Assembly (NCBI GenBank): GCA_003354225.1
Contig: PIVH01000309.1
Coordinates: 1 to 6,344 of the forward strand
Length of the DNA stretch: 6,344 nt
Source: Globobulimina sp.
Taxonomy: Eukaryota > Foraminifera > Rotaliida
Direction of reading: 5' to 3'
This document shows, piece by piece, positions 5,397 through 6,344 of the stretch (its first letter is position 1; each line of letters opens with the position of its first letter). The notes beneath the pieces are model-generated. The model was not told where the DNA came from and did not search any database. It saw only the letters and a program-made list of their open reading frames with translations. Both the position numbers and the translations under genes were made by a program.

Positions 5397-6344
5397 TTAT
5401 AAATATAAACCTTCAACTTTTGTAACTAATTCATCATTCGAGGCGGTATTAGCTCGCTTATTTCCATTCATCTTTCTTTTCATGATATCCATCATAATTT
5501 CGTTATGCGATTGGTTTTCTTCGTTGGTGACAGCAGCAGATAACAATAATACTGCTTCTTTGTCTTGCGATCGATCGACAGTGAGGGCTGAAATTGCATG
5601 CGATTGCAATGTAACTAATTTCGTTTTTGGTGTATCATGTCTTGAATAAGAATATCTATTTCTTGATTTGTTTAAACTATGCGATAATGTATCAATTTTC
5701 GCATTGAGATTGTTGGATAATTCTTTAAATTGCTTATTTAACTGTGTATTATTATTGTTATTTGATGAACGAACATGTTTTTGTTCATCAACAACATCGC
5801 GGATATATGGATTTGTAGCGAAGTCAAATGGTGATTTTGGTACTGGTGATGGTCGAGGCGTGCTAAATACGTGAGATCGTGACTCCTTTTGTCGTTTTGA
5901 GCCGTGCGGATTGTCACTATGAAGGCGCGTACGAGGCGACATTTTGTCGGCTTTGCGTTTCTTGACAAATTTGATTTGATTATAAATCACTCGTTTCTTA
6001 AAAAATGGATAGTTCCATGCTTTGACTTGATTGCCTTTTGAATCTAAAAATCGATTTTTTTGTAATGCCAAGAATCGATCCAAGATCTTTGGCAAAAACC
6101 ATCGCCACCAATACTTCATTCGTTTGCTTTGTACATAATGTCCATAAAAACATAAATCAAAAATAAAATCGAATACAGATCGATGATCTTTTGATTGCTG
6201 AATATCAATAAATCGGTCATGGAAACACATGGAATAAACCATATTTAAAGTAATACCGGTCATTATAATATGATCTATGAATGCAACGACTGCAATACGT
6301 CGTTCTTCATTATAACGGCGCATAATTTCATTGATTTCATGCCC
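5397..6344 (-). CDS. Unrecognised basic coiled-coil protein, 5' end beyond the window
   Basis: I do not recognise this protein. The frame is open to the window edge, so it is 5'-partial. An in-frame ATG at 6321-6323 gives 308 residues, but seven codons before it are also open. Numbered from that ATG, residues 1-120 are a compact mixed region rich in aromatics (YWWRWF at 71-76). A basic KKRK cluster at 121-124 looks like a nuclear localisation signal. Residues 125-190 are polar and Pro/Ser-rich, ending in an Asn run. Residues 195-216 form a short heptad-like coiled coil (Leu, Phe, Leu, Leu, Ile, Leu, Leu spaced 3-4). The rest is polar and charged. It ends with TAA at 5397-5399, with an ATTAAA at 5350-5355 (minus strand) downstream. 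It could be an extra element ORF, a Gag-like protein of a neighbouring copy, or a host gene. Same strand and similar composition are the only links to the element. Confidence 0.6.
   Translation of the reverse strand, partial: GHEINEIMRRYNEERRIAVVAFIDHIIMTGITLNMVYSMCFHDRFIDIQQSKDHRSVFDFIFDLCFYGHYVQSKRMKYWWRWFLPKILDRFLALQKNRFLDSKGNQVKAWNYPFFKKRVIYNQIKFVKKRKADKMSPRTRLHSDNPHGSKRQKESRSHVFSTPRPSPVPKSPFDFATNPYIRDVVDEQKHVRSSNNNNNTQLNKQFKELSNNLNAKIDTLSHSLNKSRNRYSYSRHDTPKTKLVTLQSHAISALTVDRSQDKEAVLLLSAAVTNEENQSHNEIMMDIMKRKMNGNKRANTASNDELVTKVEGLYL

Noticed and set aside
1-6344. Alternative genetic code with TAA/TAG read as Gln to join the frames
   Set aside because: The frames use CAA/CAG for Gln and contain no internal TAA/TAG. 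The spacers between frames do not read as protein, so the standard code fits.
1-6344. tRNA, rRNA, CRISPR or bacterial operon features
   Set aside because: I saw no cloverleaf, ribosomal core motif or spaced repeat array; the gene content and composition are eukaryotic.

Overview
The window looks like AT-rich nuclear DNA from a eukaryote. It holds one recognisable retrotransposon, and every supportable gene lies on the minus strand. The enzyme set is a reverse transcriptase joined to RNase H plus a separate tyrosine recombinase, with no DDE integrase or aspartic protease visible. That set is diagnostic of the DIRS order (DIRS, PAT and Ngaro types), which is known from amoebae, fungi, algae and animals. 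The long asparagine runs recall amoebozoan or early-diverging fungal genomes, but the host cannot be named from sequence alone. The standard genetic code fits, because TAA ends the frames and Gln is written CAA/CAG.

Reading along the minus strand from the right end: (1) 6344-5397, the 3' part of an unrecognised basic, coiled-coil protein that is open to the window edge; (2) 5396-4965, a spacer with a two-unit imperfect tandem repeat and a short palindromic motif; (3) 4964-3804, a Gag-like protein with a helical N-terminal part, an Asn-rich linker and a Cys/His cluster ending in a zinc-knuckle-like C-x2-H-x4-H-x4-C; (4) 3803-3646, a spacer with a small ATG-started ORF that runs into the next frame; (5) 3645-1732, RT-RNase H; (6) 1731-1664, a short junction with a hairpin and intron-like signals; (7) 1663-389, the tyrosine recombinase; (8) 388-1, a non-coding 3' region with several inverted repeats.

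In the established model for DIRS-type elements, Gag packages the RNA, RT-RNase H copies it, and the tyrosine recombinase inserts a circular DNA intermediate. The layout here fits that model. The element's ends (inverted terminal repeats, split direct repeats or an internal complementary region) could not be fixed from this window.

The most unusual points are these. None of the three core frames has an ATG before its conserved or coding-like N-terminal part, which suggests recoding, splicing or decay. The RT frame overlaps a small ATG-started ORF in the -1 relation. The 3' non-coding region carries a nested inverted repeat around a 32-nt near-palindrome. The recombinase has Tyr in place of the usual His of H-x-x-R, and the RT reads HIDD instead of YxDD.
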